Shown: piece by piece, positions 7,452 through 15,625 of the stretch | Layout of the letters: each line of letters begins with the position of its first letter | Numbering within the stretch: position 1 is the stretch's first letter | Assembly (NCBI GenBank): GCA_963974475.1 | Contig: CAXBCR010000005.1 | Span: 124,001-188,000 of the forward strand | From: CAJXZP01 sp963974475 | GTDB lineage: Bacteria; Bacteroidota; Bacteroidia; Flavobacteriales_G; Salibacteraceae | Direction: 5' to 3' | Length of the DNA: 64,000 bases | Position numbers and translations under genes: made by a program | The notes under the pieces: generated by a model | What the model saw: only the letters and a program-made list of their open reading frames with translations | What the model was told of the DNA's origin: nothing | Database searches by the model: none

Positions 7452-10400
7452 TTATTGTTTAATAAACTGTCCAGCCCCAATAATTTTATCTTTTCTGCTT
7501 ATTTGAAAAATATAGGTGCTTGCGCTAAAGTGTGAAATATCTACCTCCCACTTAAATGTTTTGCCAGAGAAATTGGTAGCCGTGTAATGTACTCGTTGAC
7601 CAGCAAGATTGTAAATAGCTAACGCTAAGTCGCCACTTCCATCCCCTTGGAATGAAATGATTTTGGTAGCGGGATTGGGGAAAAATTCAAGATTTGAAAT
7701 AGCGGTATTTTCATCTATTCCAAGAGGCCATAATTCTACCGTAATTTTGGTAGTATCCATGCATCCGTTTTGATCGTGCATTATGGCCATTAAAGTACCG
7801 GTTGCAGCACTATCCCAATTCACAATGACTTGATTGTTGGCGTTGGAAACCACATTTCCATTAGTAGGGATCCAATTGTAATAAGCTCCGTTTTGTGCTA
7901 CCACGCTATAAGGCACGGGAGTATGTTGCGAAGAAATGATTGGACCAGTAATAGTAGAAATGGTGGGTTTTGGATGCACCGTAACCGCATAGGATGCAGA
8001 GCCAGCACAACCGCCAGAAACAGTATATGAAATTTGATGTGTTCCAATTCCGGCATCGTTGGGGTTAAAACTAGCCCCTGTGATTCCACTACCTGAAAAT
8101 ATACCACCTGTTGGATTGCCTTGTAAAACTACACTTTGTTCGTTGATACAATACGAAGCAGAAATATTGGTAATAACTGGAACACTCATCCCTATAGTGA
8201 CGGTTTGCGTAGCAGTATCTGAACAACCATTAACGGTTAAAACATAAGAAATTTGCATGGTTCCTGCCCCGTTTACAGTTGGGTCTAGTGTGTCGTTCAC
8301 AATACCAGTTCCGTAGTAATGTCCTCCTGCTGGCGATCCTCCATACAATCCAATGGGGCCACCATTTAAACATAAGGTGCTAAAAGGATTTAATGACGCA
8401 TTTGGATAGGCATATACATTAAAGGAAGAATAGCCAGGTAAGGCACATGAACTACTCGTATCGGTATATGAAATAACCTGCGTTCCCACTCCTGCGAGTG
8501 CGGGGTCAAAGGTGTTTCCGTTTACTATTCCAGGACCAGAATAGGTGCCACCTGCCGGTGTACCTGAGGTGATTACAAAAGGAGCTGTGCCTTCGCAAAC
8601 AGCAGAAGACCCTAAATAATATTGAATGCTGGATACCACAGAAATCTGGTTAGAATCCATATTAGTACAAGCATTTGTATCGGTAACGGAATAATAGATG
8701 GTGTGTGAGCCTAACCCGGCAGCCGAGGCATCAAAATTTCCAGCGGTTACATTCGTGCCAGAGTAGGTTCCTCCAGCAGGTATTCCTCCGGTAAGAACCA
8801 CTGCGGTACTACTCATGCATTGGTCGCTAAATGCGGCTAATGAAACATTGGGTAGGGCATTTACGGTAATTGTGGAAGTTGCAGCAGAAACACACGCTCC
8901 TCCAAGTCCAAAATAGGTAATAGTATGCGTGCCCGCTCCAGCAATAGATGGATCGAATGTTCCAGCGGTTGTATCTACGCCAAGTCCGGTATATCTACCG
9001 CCTGCTGGTGTTCCACCCGTTAAAGTAACGATAGGTGAATTTGCACAAACACCGGTAAATGTACCCAAGGATGTGGGTAAACCGGTCACCACTATAATGG
9101 AAGCCGTATCGGTACCCGAACAACCGTTGCTATCAGTATAGGTATACGTCATTAAGTGACTACCTAATCCGGCAACCGCTGGGTCAAAACTATTATTGGT
9201 CACACCCGTTCCCGTATAGGTTCCACCTATTGGTGTTCCTCCGGTAAGATTGAAAGCGGTACTTGCGCTACAAATAGAAGCGGTATAGGATGGTAAATTT
9301 ACGGTAGGTGGTGCAGTAACGGAAATAACTTCAGATGAAGTGGCAGTACAACTACCAAGTGTGAAAGAATAGGTTACCGTATGTTGTCCTAATCCGGCCA
9401 CGAGTGGGTCAAATACAAACCCTGAAACCCCTGTTCCAGACCATGTGCCACCTAGTGGGCCTCCGGTATTTAATGGAATTGTTCCTCCATTCATACATCC
9501 CGTTGGGAAGGGGGAGGTCGTTACATTTGGAGAGGCATTAACGGTAATGTACCCTGCAATGGTTACACTATCTGACCCATTGGCGTTGGTTGCTTTTAGC
9601 TTTACGCTATAGGTACCGGCCGTGTTGTATTGAACCACCGGGTTTGGACTGGTAGAAGTAGCGGGTGTACCTCCTGTAAAAGTCCATTCTAATGAAGTAG
9701 GAGACCCAGTAGAGGTATCTGTAAATTGAATACTGTCTCCTGAACAAATGGTGGTTGGTGTTCCTGTAAAAGATGGGGTAGGTGCAGGACCTGCTGGAGG
9801 TGCTGAAACGCCCGAAATGATTAATGAAAAATCTTGATTTGCTGCCAAATTACCTTTGTGCGTTATGGTAAAAGTGTAATACCCTGCGGTAGGAGAATCA
9901 AAGCTAGCATTCTCTACATTATCCTTCACATTATCACCTCGTACTGCAGCACTAGAAGGTATTGCAGAGTTTAATGTCCATGGCATTTTAATCGTGCCTG
10001 TAGCATTGGAAATACGCAAATCTAAATCGTTTATGAGCATAGAAGTGGTCGGGTCGATAGCGTTAGCTACTGGGTTTCCTGCAGGGTCGTTCCATGCTAA
10101 AGTAGCTTCAATGTTCTGTGAGCCATCTGAGTAAAAAGTAAAAGTATCGGTGGCTAAGTTAATTAAAGAAGATTCAATAATTTTATTGGTAATGGTATCC
10201 GCAATCAAGTCGGCTGCACCTTTAATATTAAGTAATCCCCATCCAAAAGAGAAATCGGGACCAGGGTTAGTACCCGCTTCATTTGCAGTATGAATAACCA
10301 AAGCTTTTAAGGTAGCCGAATTCATAAAAACTCCGTTAGAGTCATTGTACATTTCTTGCAACAAAGCCATTGAGCCAGTGGCATTTGGAGCTGCCATAGA

Positions 10401-11510
10401 GGTGCCGCTACTTGAATAATAGTCGGTATTACTGGCTTTTCCGGTTGAATAAAGTGAAACTCCATTCGCTACAATATCGGGTTTGATTCTTCCGTCATCG
10501 GTTGGACCCCAGCCACTAAATGAAGACATCACCACATCCGAAGGTTGCGTATAGCCTGCCGTGATATCATTTACAGCTCCAACGGTAAGGATGTTTTTGG
10601 AATTTCCGTAAGTAGAAATACAATCGTACCCATCTGTACCACCATCTGCAGGACGACTCACGGTAGAGGTAACCCAACCCGAATTGGGATCCCAAATTTC
10701 ATGCGAAGTCACGCCACTTCCTGGAGCACTTCCTCGGTCGTTTCCGGCAGATTTTACAATTAAATATTTAGGAGCTGCGTTGGCTATTAAATCCCAACTT
10801 CGGGCGCTAGAAGTGTAGAAACCAAATCGGTAATCTTCTGAGCTACTTAAAGTGGTGTCGCCATACCATCTCCAAGAACTGGTGCTGGTCATATATCTCC
10901 ATCCGGTAATTGTTCCATACGAATGATTTGAAATAATACCGGTAGCTCCAAATGTGGTCATTTCGGTATTCGTATTGTAAAAATCGTACGCTTTTACGGT
11001 AGCCGCTGGCGCCATTCCTTTGGCACTTGCCACCATTCCGGAGGCAATCATGGTTCCACAAACATGGGTAGAGTGGTCGCTGGTATCGGTTGGGTTGTCT
11101 ATTTGGGTGACTCTTCCCGCAAATTCTTGGTGCGTACTAAGCACGCGTGCGCCATCCCATTCACCTATAATTATTCCTCCACCAGTAAGTCCGTAGCCGT
11201 TGGCAGCTCCGGCAACAACTAGGTTGGTACCTACTGTTTTAGAGGCGTTTCGATTATCGGTGGCGTAAAAAATTGGGAATCCGTTTTTTTCAAATCCCAT
11301 TAGACCGATAAAAGCACCATTTGGAGTTTTTTCTAAGATAGAAACTCCAAATCTTTTTGATTTCACCGCAGTTTGAATACTATCCTGAGTTTCCTGAAGT
11401 CTGAATTCCTGATACAGCTCTTGTAAATTCTTAGTCTCTTTTACGGAAGAATTTTGAGCTACGGAAAGGAAAGAGATACTAATAAATAGTGAGGTGAATA
11501 ATTTTTTCAT
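7452..11510 (-). CDS. Secreted subtilisin-like protease with T9SS sorting domain
   Basis: A 1352-residue exported serine protease. A Sec signal peptide (1-19) precedes a short pro-region and an S8 domain with the complete triad: Asp119 (GEWDGA), His149 (DHSTHVCGT) and Ser371 (SSGTSMAAP), plus oxyanion Asn257 (SAGN). A proprotein-convertase-like beta domain follows (about 440-570), then a PKD domain (about 575-655), seven homologous repeats of about 72 residues, another PKD-like domain, and a type A T9SS C-terminal domain (LEFFPNPATKIISFQ to the end). It should cross the outer membrane by T9SS and be surface-bound or released. It stands alone, with its own promoter. The substrate cannot be inferred. 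Confidence 0.94.
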   Translation of the reverse strand: MKKLFTSLFISISFLSVAQNSSVKETKNLQELYQEFRLQETQDSIQTAVKSKRFGVSILEKTPNGAFIGLMGFEKNGFPIFYATDNRNASKTVGTNLVVAGAANGYGLTGGGIIIGEWDGARVLSTHQEFAGRVTQIDNPTDTSDHSTHVCGTMIASGMVASAKGMAPAATVKAYDFYNTNTEMTTFGATGIISNHSYGTITGWRYMTSTSSWRWYGDTTLSSSEDYRFGFYTSSARSWDLIANAAPKYLIVKSAGNDRGSAPGSGVTSHEIWDPNSGWVTSTVSRPADGGTDGYDCISTYGNSKNILTVGAVNDITAGYTQPSDVVMSSFSGWGPTDDGRIKPDIVANGVSLYSTGKASNTDYYSSSGTSMAAPNATGSMALLQEMYNDSNGVFMNSATLKALVIHTANEAGTNPGPDFSFGWGLLNIKGAADLIADTITNKIIESSLINLATDTFTFYSDGSQNIEATLAWNDPAGNPVANAIDPTTSMLINDLDLRISNATGTIKMPWTLNSAIPSSAAVRGDNVKDNVENASFDSPTAGYYTFTITHKGNLAANQDFSLIISGVSAPPAGPAPTPSFTGTPTTICSGDSIQFTDTSTGSPTSLEWTFTGGTPATSTSPNPVVQYNTAGTYSVKLKATNANGSDSVTIAGYITVNASPNVTTSPFPTGCMNGGTIPLNTGGPLGGTWSGTGVSGFVFDPLVAGLGQHTVTYSFTLGSCTATSSEVISVTAPPTVNLPSYTASICSASTAFNLTGGTPIGGTYTGTGVTNNSFDPAVAGLGSHLMTYTYTDSNGCSGTDTASIIVVTGLPTSLGTFTGVCANSPIVTLTGGTPAGGRYTGLGVDTTAGTFDPSIAGAGTHTITYFGLGGACVSAATSTITVNALPNVSLAAFSDQCMSSTAVVLTGGIPAGGTYSGTNVTAGNFDASAAGLGSHTIYYSVTDTNACTNMDSNQISVVSSIQYYLGSSAVCEGTAPFVITSGTPAGGTYSGPGIVNGNTFDPALAGVGTQVISYTDTSSSCALPGYSSFNVYAYPNASLNPFSTLCLNGGPIGLYGGSPAGGHYYGTGIVNDTLDPTVNGAGTMQISYVLTVNGCSDTATQTVTIGMSVPVITNISASYCINEQSVVLQGNPTGGIFSGSGITGASFNPNDAGIGTHQISYTVSGGCAGSASYAVTVHPKPTISTITGPIISSQHTPVPYSVVAQNGAYYNWIPTNGNVVSNANNQVIVNWDSAATGTLMAIMHDQNGCMDTTKITVELWPLGIDENTAISNLEFFPNPATKIISFQGDGSGDLALAIYNLAGQRVHYTATNFSGKTFKWEVDISHFSASTYIFQISRKDKIIGAGQFIKQ
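7980..9531 (-). repeat. Seven tandem ~72-residue protein repeats inside the subtilase
   Basis: Each unit has the layout Cys-x(7-15)-LxGGxPxGGTYSGxGV, then FDPxxAGxGxHxxxYxxTxxxxC and a beta strand ending in V or I. I count seven units by eye, two cysteines in most, which suggests one disulfide per unit in an Ig-like stalk. Identity is moderate and codon use differs between units, so the array is old rather than freshly expanded. Confidence 0.85.
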
Positions 11511-11538
11511 GATATAATGTTTAGGTGCTATCTAATCA

Positions 11539-11546
11539 CAAATATA
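11539..11546 (-). promoter_or_regulatory. Predicted -7 element of the subtilase gene
   Basis: TATATTTG on the minus strand is an exact TAnnTTTG match, 28 bases before the ATG. The -33 half is weak. Confidence 0.55.
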
Positions 11547-12017
11547 GGCGAATTGTAAGGTGAATGAAAATTAGAAGTGTAGTAGAGAAGAAATAGAGGC
11601 TAGAAATGCAAAAGCCCTTGCGTTTATTCAACACAAGGACTTAATAGCATGACGATTCCTAAACCGGTGTGAAAGTACACTAATGTTTGTTTTGTGCAAG
11701 GATTGGGCATAAAAAGTAATTAACAAGATATAAATAGTCACCGCCAAAGTGGGTTGAAGTGAAATGGTTTTGTTTTTCATAATAAAATTGCAAAACCATC
11801 TAATTTTCAATAAGTTGATGCGTTTTAAATGACCGTTGTGATGAGGTGTTTCGGAGAATCATGACTAGTTTCAAGTTATCCAAAATAGTGAATAGCAGGT
11901 AGAAACAAACCTTCCAACTCGTTCATTTAATGCAGGTAAGAAACAAATGTGAAATCGATATCCACCCCTAATTTTATCCCACTCATCACATCTTTAAAGC
12001 AACACCTCATTAATTTG
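11547..12017. other. Non-coding stretch with two hairpins
   Basis: About 470 bases between two divergent genes without a convincing reading frame. Two inverted repeats stand out. At 11611-11641 the minus strand can form an 11-bp stem (AAGTCCTTGTG with CGCAAGGGCTT, two G-U pairs) followed by a short U run, so it looks like a minus-strand terminator with no gene to terminate. At 11764-11798 ATGGTTTTG and CAAAACCAT form a 9-bp stem around an 18-base loop. A small minus-strand RNA is possible but unproven. Confidence 0.4.
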
Positions 12018-12025
12018 TATATTTG
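12018..12025 (+). promoter_or_regulatory. Predicted -7 element of the bactofilin/ATP synthase leader
   Basis: TATATTTG is an exact TAnnTTTG match 22 bases before the bactofilin ATG and is followed by GCAGTCC, a common start-site context. The in-frame TTG inside this element is therefore not a start codon. Confidence 0.6.
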
Positions 12026-12046
12026 CAGTCCGAAAAAAAAATAGCT

Positions 12047-12469
12047 ATGTTTAATTCAAGTTCTAAAATGGCAAAATCAAACGAAACGGATGGTGTGATG
12101 CGTAATCATCTTGCGGCTGGTACCGAAGTTAAGGGTGATATTATTACTCAAGGAGATATCCGAATTGACGGAAAAGTATCTGGGTCAATTACCTCCAAAG
12201 GTAAATTAGTGGTTGGAAACACTGGCACTATCGAAGGTGAAGTAAAATGTGTTACCGCAAACGTTTCCGGTAAATTGGAAGGAAATATTCAAGTTTCTGA
12301 GATGCTTAAAGTGCAAGCTACCGGTAAATTGAGTGGCGATATTTCCTATGGTAAACTATCGGTAGAGCCCGGAGCAGAACTGGAAGGTAAATTATCTATT
12401 TCAGGAAAAGTTAAAGATATTGCATCCAGTGGAAAAGCAACACAACGACAAGCCGAAAAGACCGCTTAA
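12047..12469 (+). CDS. Bactofilin family protein
   Basis: A 140-residue protein dominated by a bactofilin (DUF583) beta-helix from about residue 24 to 125. It shows the repeated turn pattern GDIITQGDIRIDGKVSG, then GKLVVGNTGTIEGEV and GKLEGNIQVSEML. Bactofilins polymerise into cytoskeletal filaments without nucleotide. The ATG at 12047 is chosen because the longer frame starts inside the predicted promoter. It leads the ATP synthase locus and overlaps the AtpZ gene by about 40 bases, so the two should be co-translated. This neighbourhood is common in flavobacteria, but its functional meaning is unknown. Confidence 0.93.
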   Translation: MFNSSSKMAKSNETDGVMRNHLAAGTEVKGDIITQGDIRIDGKVSGSITSKGKLVVGNTGTIEGEVKCVTANVSGKLEGNIQVSEMLKVQATGKLSGDISYGKLSVEPGAELEGKLSISGKVKDIASSGKATQRQAEKTA

Positions 12470-12659
12470 CACCGTTTTTCAGTTATCTGGAATTGGGTTG
12501 CAAATGGGGGTAACCATTTGGTTAGGTGCTAAATTAGGTAAATGGCTAGATGTTCAATATCCCAATGATAAAGGGTGGTTTACTATTGGTATCACCTTAT
12601 TGGCAGTCGCCATTTCTATGTATCATCTCATTACTCAAGTAAATCGTTTCAATAAATAG
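12429..12659 (+). CDS. AtpZ/AtpI-family membrane protein
   Basis: A small protein of about 76 residues with two membrane segments: FQLSGIGLQMGVTIWLGAKL, and GWFTIGITLLAVAISMYHLI. Between them is the WLD motif of the AtpZ/AtpI family, which helps ATP synthase c-ring assembly and Mg2+ handling in other bacteria. There is no ATG; GTG at 12429 is the better start and a TTG at 12420 is possible. Either way the gene begins inside the bactofilin gene, indicating translational coupling. The next gene starts on the base after its stop. Confidence 0.85.
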   Translation: MEKQHNDKPKRPLNTVFQLSGIGLQMGVTIWLGAKLGKWLDVQYPNDKGWFTIGITLLAVAISMYHLITQVNRFNK

Positions 12660-13049
12660 ATGTCGAATACGCGTCCGTTACTTTCGTTTATTGGCATTAT
12701 TACCCTTGCCCTAGTGGCGGTTTATTTCGTACATTCTTGGTTATTGGGTCAGTTAAATGTAGCCATCCATTTCGATGAGGTTACGCTTCCTTACCTGGTA
12801 AATTATATTTTGGCTGTTATTATTACTTCTGCTTTATATCTAGGGAGATATAAATACGCGAATAACTTAGGTTTCATTTTTATGGGAAGTAGTTTTTTAA
12901 AATTCGCAGTATTCTTTCTAGTATTTAACCCCATTTACAAAGCCGATGGAAATACAAGCACCGTAGAATTTGGCTTGTTTTTTATTCCTTATGCCATAGC
13001 GTTGATTATTGAAACTACGTTTCTAATTAAGGTCATGAATAAAATGTGA
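12660..13049 (+). CDS. Four-helix membrane protein of the ATP synthase locus (DUF6168-like)
   Basis: A 129-residue integral membrane protein with four predicted helices: 8-28, 44-62, 70-90 and 104-124. It occupies the AtpI-like position that flavobacteria fill with a DUF6168 family protein before atpB. An accessory role in F0 assembly is an inference from position only. It is adjacent, without gap, to AtpZ. Its 3' half is found again in broken form at 18821-19143, directly before atpB, so this gene once sat next to atpB. The intact copy is now separated from it by about 6 kb of accessory DNA. Confidence 0.82.
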   Translation: MSNTRPLLSFIGIITLALVAVYFVHSWLLGQLNVAIHFDEVTLPYLVNYILAVIITSALYLGRYKYANNLGFIFMGSSFLKFAVFFLVFNPIYKADGNTSTVEFGLFFIPYAIALIIETTFLIKVMNKM

Positions 13050-13136
13050 TCGTGTTATTCTATCATTTCATACTTTGAGAATAGTTGACTTTTGTCTTCA
13101 AAATCAATGAATCTGAGTTAAATAGTCGAACTCATT

Positions 13137-13871
13137 TTACGGTATGCTGTAATAGGTGGTGTCTGGGTAGGTGCAAATTTCAATTTTAGTTTTAATTGTA
13201 AAATCCGAAACATTAATACCAGTATTGGGAATATAAAGGCTATCATAAAATGACCTTTTAATGCCCCAACTCAAATAATCATCTTTTGATAGTTGATTTT
13301 TTCTTGCATTAGAACGGGTTATAGAGTGCATATATATATATTGGGATGGAATTGGAAATATTACTTTATATTTGTTCTTATTATATCCTACAAACAAGCT
13401 GTCAGAAGTTAATAAGCTACTATTGTCAATAGTAAATTTTATTACCGTTTTTTCTTCGAAAGCTCCATAATAATCTCCCAAATCGTACACCGCTCCATCA
13501 TCATAAATATTAGCCGAATCTGGAATGTTAAAACTTCCCCACGTAGTTACGTAATTGGCATCAATAATATGTTGTAGATTAATATTAGAATTTTTATTTG
13601 AAGGAATATTTGATAATTTAAAATATCCTTTATCATCTGTGCTCACCGTTCCAAGTACTGCTTTTTTTGTAAACATACCATCTCCAGGAATATAAAATGT
13701 TAAACTGTAATTAGCATAAGGCTCACCGCTACAATCTTTAAGCATTCTACCTGTTAGGCTATAGGTGCTATCTGTGTTAGAACCTAATGGGTTGCAACTA
13801 TGAAGAGTAATTATAAATAGTGATAACATACTTACAATAGCTACGAAAATCATTTTATTATTTAATATCAT
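13137..13871 (-). CDS. Lipoprotein of a three-gene paralogous family (copy 1)
   Basis: A 244-residue SPII lipoprotein (lipobox LHSC, Cys26). Residues about 38-92 look like a carboxypeptidase-regulatory or CNA-B-like beta-sandwich (TGRMLKDCSGEPYANYSL and KGYFKLSNIP). The family-wide core is HIIDANYVTTWGSF, and the tail is CTYPDTTYYSIP. The first 136 residues are identical to those of the next gene, then the sequences diverge abruptly until the shared tail. I do not recognise a named family. It is part of the block inserted in the ATP synthase locus, downstream of the lipase-like gene, and may be surface-exposed. Confidence 0.8.
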   Translation of the reverse strand: MILNNKMIFVAIVSMLSLFIITLHSCNPLGSNTDSTYSLTGRMLKDCSGEPYANYSLTFYIPGDGMFTKKAVLGTVSTDDKGYFKLSNIPSNKNSNINLQHIIDANYVTTWGSFNIPDSANIYDDGAVYDLGDYYGAFEEKTVIKFTIDNSSLLTSDSLFVGYNKNKYKVIFPIPSQYIYMHSITRSNARKNQLSKDDYLSWGIKRSFYDSLYIPNTGINVSDFTIKTKIEICTYPDTTYYSIP

Positions 13872-13885
13872 GGTAATTTTTTTAC

Positions 13886-13938
13886 TTATTAATCATTAGT
13901 TGAGAACGGTAGGTTTCTGTGCCGTTGGTAACGGTTAT
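13886..13938 (-). pseudogene. Remnant of the lipase-like gene's 3' end (copy A)
   Basis: These 53 bases match 15630-15682, the last 17-18 codons of the T9SS hydrolase (ITVTNGTETYRSQLMINK), with one visible difference. No gene precedes them, so they are a duplication footprint showing that each lipoprotein copy was duplicated along with the end of its upstream neighbour. Confidence 0.85.
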
Positions 13939-14016
13939 CACCTCTCAAAAACGATTCCCAAACGTACCCCCATTTTGCTTTAAATGCAATGAACCTATGT
14001 TACGTAATTTCTCATT

Positions 14017-14754
14017 TTACGGTATGCTGTAATAGGTGGTGTCTGGGTAGGTGCAGGTTGTAATAGTAGATTTAATAGTATGAAGTTTTACTAACTCGCT
14101 AGAAGAATTCTGTGAAAATATATTTTGATAAACACTTTTTTTTATTCCCCAAATTCTAAATAATTCTTTTTTAATGGAAGCGGATCTATTATTAGAACCA
14201 TCGGAAGTATAAATATAAGTATACGCATCTGGTATTGGATAAATAGTGATATAGTTATTTGAACCAAACCCGATATAAAGTGTGTCCAAAACACTAAAAC
14301 TGTTGGTGTCAATGGAAATTTTAACGATAGAATTTTTAGTGTATTCCCCATAATAATCTCCCAAATCGTACACCGCTCCATCATCATAAATATTAGCCGA
14401 ATCTGGAATGTTAAAACTTCCCCACGTAGTTACGTAATTGGCATCAATAATATGTTGTAGATTAATATTAGAATTTTTATTTGAAGGAATATTTGATAAT
14501 TTAAAATATCCTTTATCATCTGTGCTCACCGTTCCAAGTACTGCTTTTTTTGTAAACATACCATCTCCAGGAATATAAAATGTTAAACTGTAATTAGCAT
14601 AAGGCTCACCGCTACAATCTTTAAGCATTCTACCTGTTAGGCTATAGGTGCTATCTGTGTTAGAACCTAATGGGTTGCAACTATGAAGAGTAATTATAAA
14701 TAGTGATAACATACTTACAATAGCTACGAAAATCATTTTATTATTTAATATCAT
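14017..14754 (-). CDS. Lipoprotein of a three-gene paralogous family (copy 2)
   Basis: A 245-residue lipoprotein with the same lipobox (LHSC) and the same first 136 residues as copy 1. After residue 136 the sequence is unrelated in detail but keeps the pattern: a central IYPIPDAYTYIYTS element, WGIKKS, and the shared C-terminal CTYPDTTYYSIP. The DNA is identical by eye over about 434 bases (14348-14781 against 13465-13898), which implies a recent duplication or gene conversion of only the N-terminal half. The variable half suggests a binding or exposed surface. Function unknown. Confidence 0.8.
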   Translation of the reverse strand: MILNNKMIFVAIVSMLSLFIITLHSCNPLGSNTDSTYSLTGRMLKDCSGEPYANYSLTFYIPGDGMFTKKAVLGTVSTDDKGYFKLSNIPSNKNSNINLQHIIDANYVTTWGSFNIPDSANIYDDGAVYDLGDYYGEYTKNSIVKISIDTNSFSVLDTLYIGFGSNNYITIYPIPDAYTYIYTSDGSNNRSASIKKELFRIWGIKKSVYQNIFSQNSSSELVKLHTIKSTITTCTYPDTTYYSIP

Positions 14755-14768
14755 GGTAATTTTTTTAC

Positions 14769-14821
14769 TTATTAATCATTAATTGAGAACGGTAGGTTTC
14801 TACACCGTTGGTAACGGTTAT
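14769..14821 (-). pseudogene. Remnant of the lipase-like gene's 3' end (copy B)
   Basis: A second 53-base copy of 15630-15682, with a three-base difference (tgtgcc to tacacc). Like copy A it ends immediately before a lipoprotein start and has no upstream gene. Both copies share the same 29 bases beyond the homology (cctctcaaaaacgattccc and on), so copy A and copy B come from one founder event. Confidence 0.85.
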
Positions 14822-14897
14822 CACCTCTCAAAAACGATTCCCAAACGTAACCCATTTGCTATAAAAAACAATGAACCCATGTTACGTAATTTTACTC

Positions 14898-15614
14898 TTA
14901 CGGTATATTATAGTAGGTTGTGTCGGGGTAGGTGCAAAGGGAATATTTAACAAGAATCTTATTATTACTGATATCATTATTTTTTATTATACTATCAATT
15001 GCCGTTTTACCAATTTCCCAAATAGGGCTAAATTCACCATTGGATGGTATATTTGGAATTGATATACTTGAACTTATTGAACTCAGGTAAACATATCTTT
15101 TTGGAATAGGGTAAACAGGTTTGTAAGATGAAGGTAAACCAATATATAGGGTGTCCATTGAGTTAAATTGACTAGAATCAATATTTAAAACCAATACAGT
15201 ATTTACAACTGCCTTCTCGTAAAAATCACCCATTTCAAAGACTCCATTATCCTTATCAAATCCTGGGATAACAGGAAAATAGCCCCATGTGGTTACATAG
15301 TTTGCATCAATTGTATGTTTTACATGTATATTGGCACAATCCTCACTTGGTACATTTAAGAATGAAAAATACCCATCTTGGTTTGTTGTGGTTTTTCCAA
15401 TAGTTCTACTACTGCCAAACCCTGTTTGAACATATACCTCTATACTATAATTTGCTATAGGTTCTTGGTTACAGTTTTTTAAAAATCTACCTTTTATATC
15501 GTATGTAGTTTCTGTTATTACCTTTTCACAACTTGAAAAAGAGAGTAGATAAACCAATAATACCATTAGTATTGATGGGGAAATTAGTGTCTTATATGAA
15601 ATAAAATTATTCAT
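14898..15614 (-). CDS. Lipoprotein of a three-gene paralogous family (copy 3)
   Basis: A 238-residue lipoprotein (lipobox SFSSC, Cys29), the most divergent of the three. It keeps the pattern IKGRFLKNCNQEPIANYSI, HTIDANYVTTWGYF and the tail CTYPDTTYYNIP, so homology is clear although identity to copies 1 and 2 is modest. It starts 12 bases after the stop of the T9SS hydrolase on the same strand, so it is probably the original operon partner of that gene, and copies 1 and 2 derive from this arrangement. The conserved tail at the very C-terminus is unusual and may be a recognition or folding element. Confidence 0.8.
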   Translation of the reverse strand: MNNFISYKTLISPSILMVLLVYLLSFSSCEKVITETTYDIKGRFLKNCNQEPIANYSIEVYVQTGFGSSRTIGKTTTNQDGYFSFLNVPSEDCANIHVKHTIDANYVTTWGYFPVIPGFDKDNGVFEMGDFYEKAVVNTVLVLNIDSSQFNSMDTLYIGLPSSYKPVYPIPKRYVYLSSISSSISIPNIPSNGEFSPIWEIGKTAIDSIIKNNDISNNKILVKYSLCTYPDTTYYNIP

Positions 15615-15625
15615 AATTCAAAAGT

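Noticed and set aside
11628..11810. 60-residue minus-strand reading frame
   Set aside because: It overlaps two hairpins, has no related neighbour, and its hydrophobic stretch is what AT-rich sequence gives by chance.
12020..12046. Longer bactofilin start at a TTG near 12023
   Set aside because: The codon is inside an exact -7 promoter element; the ATG at 12047 fits better.
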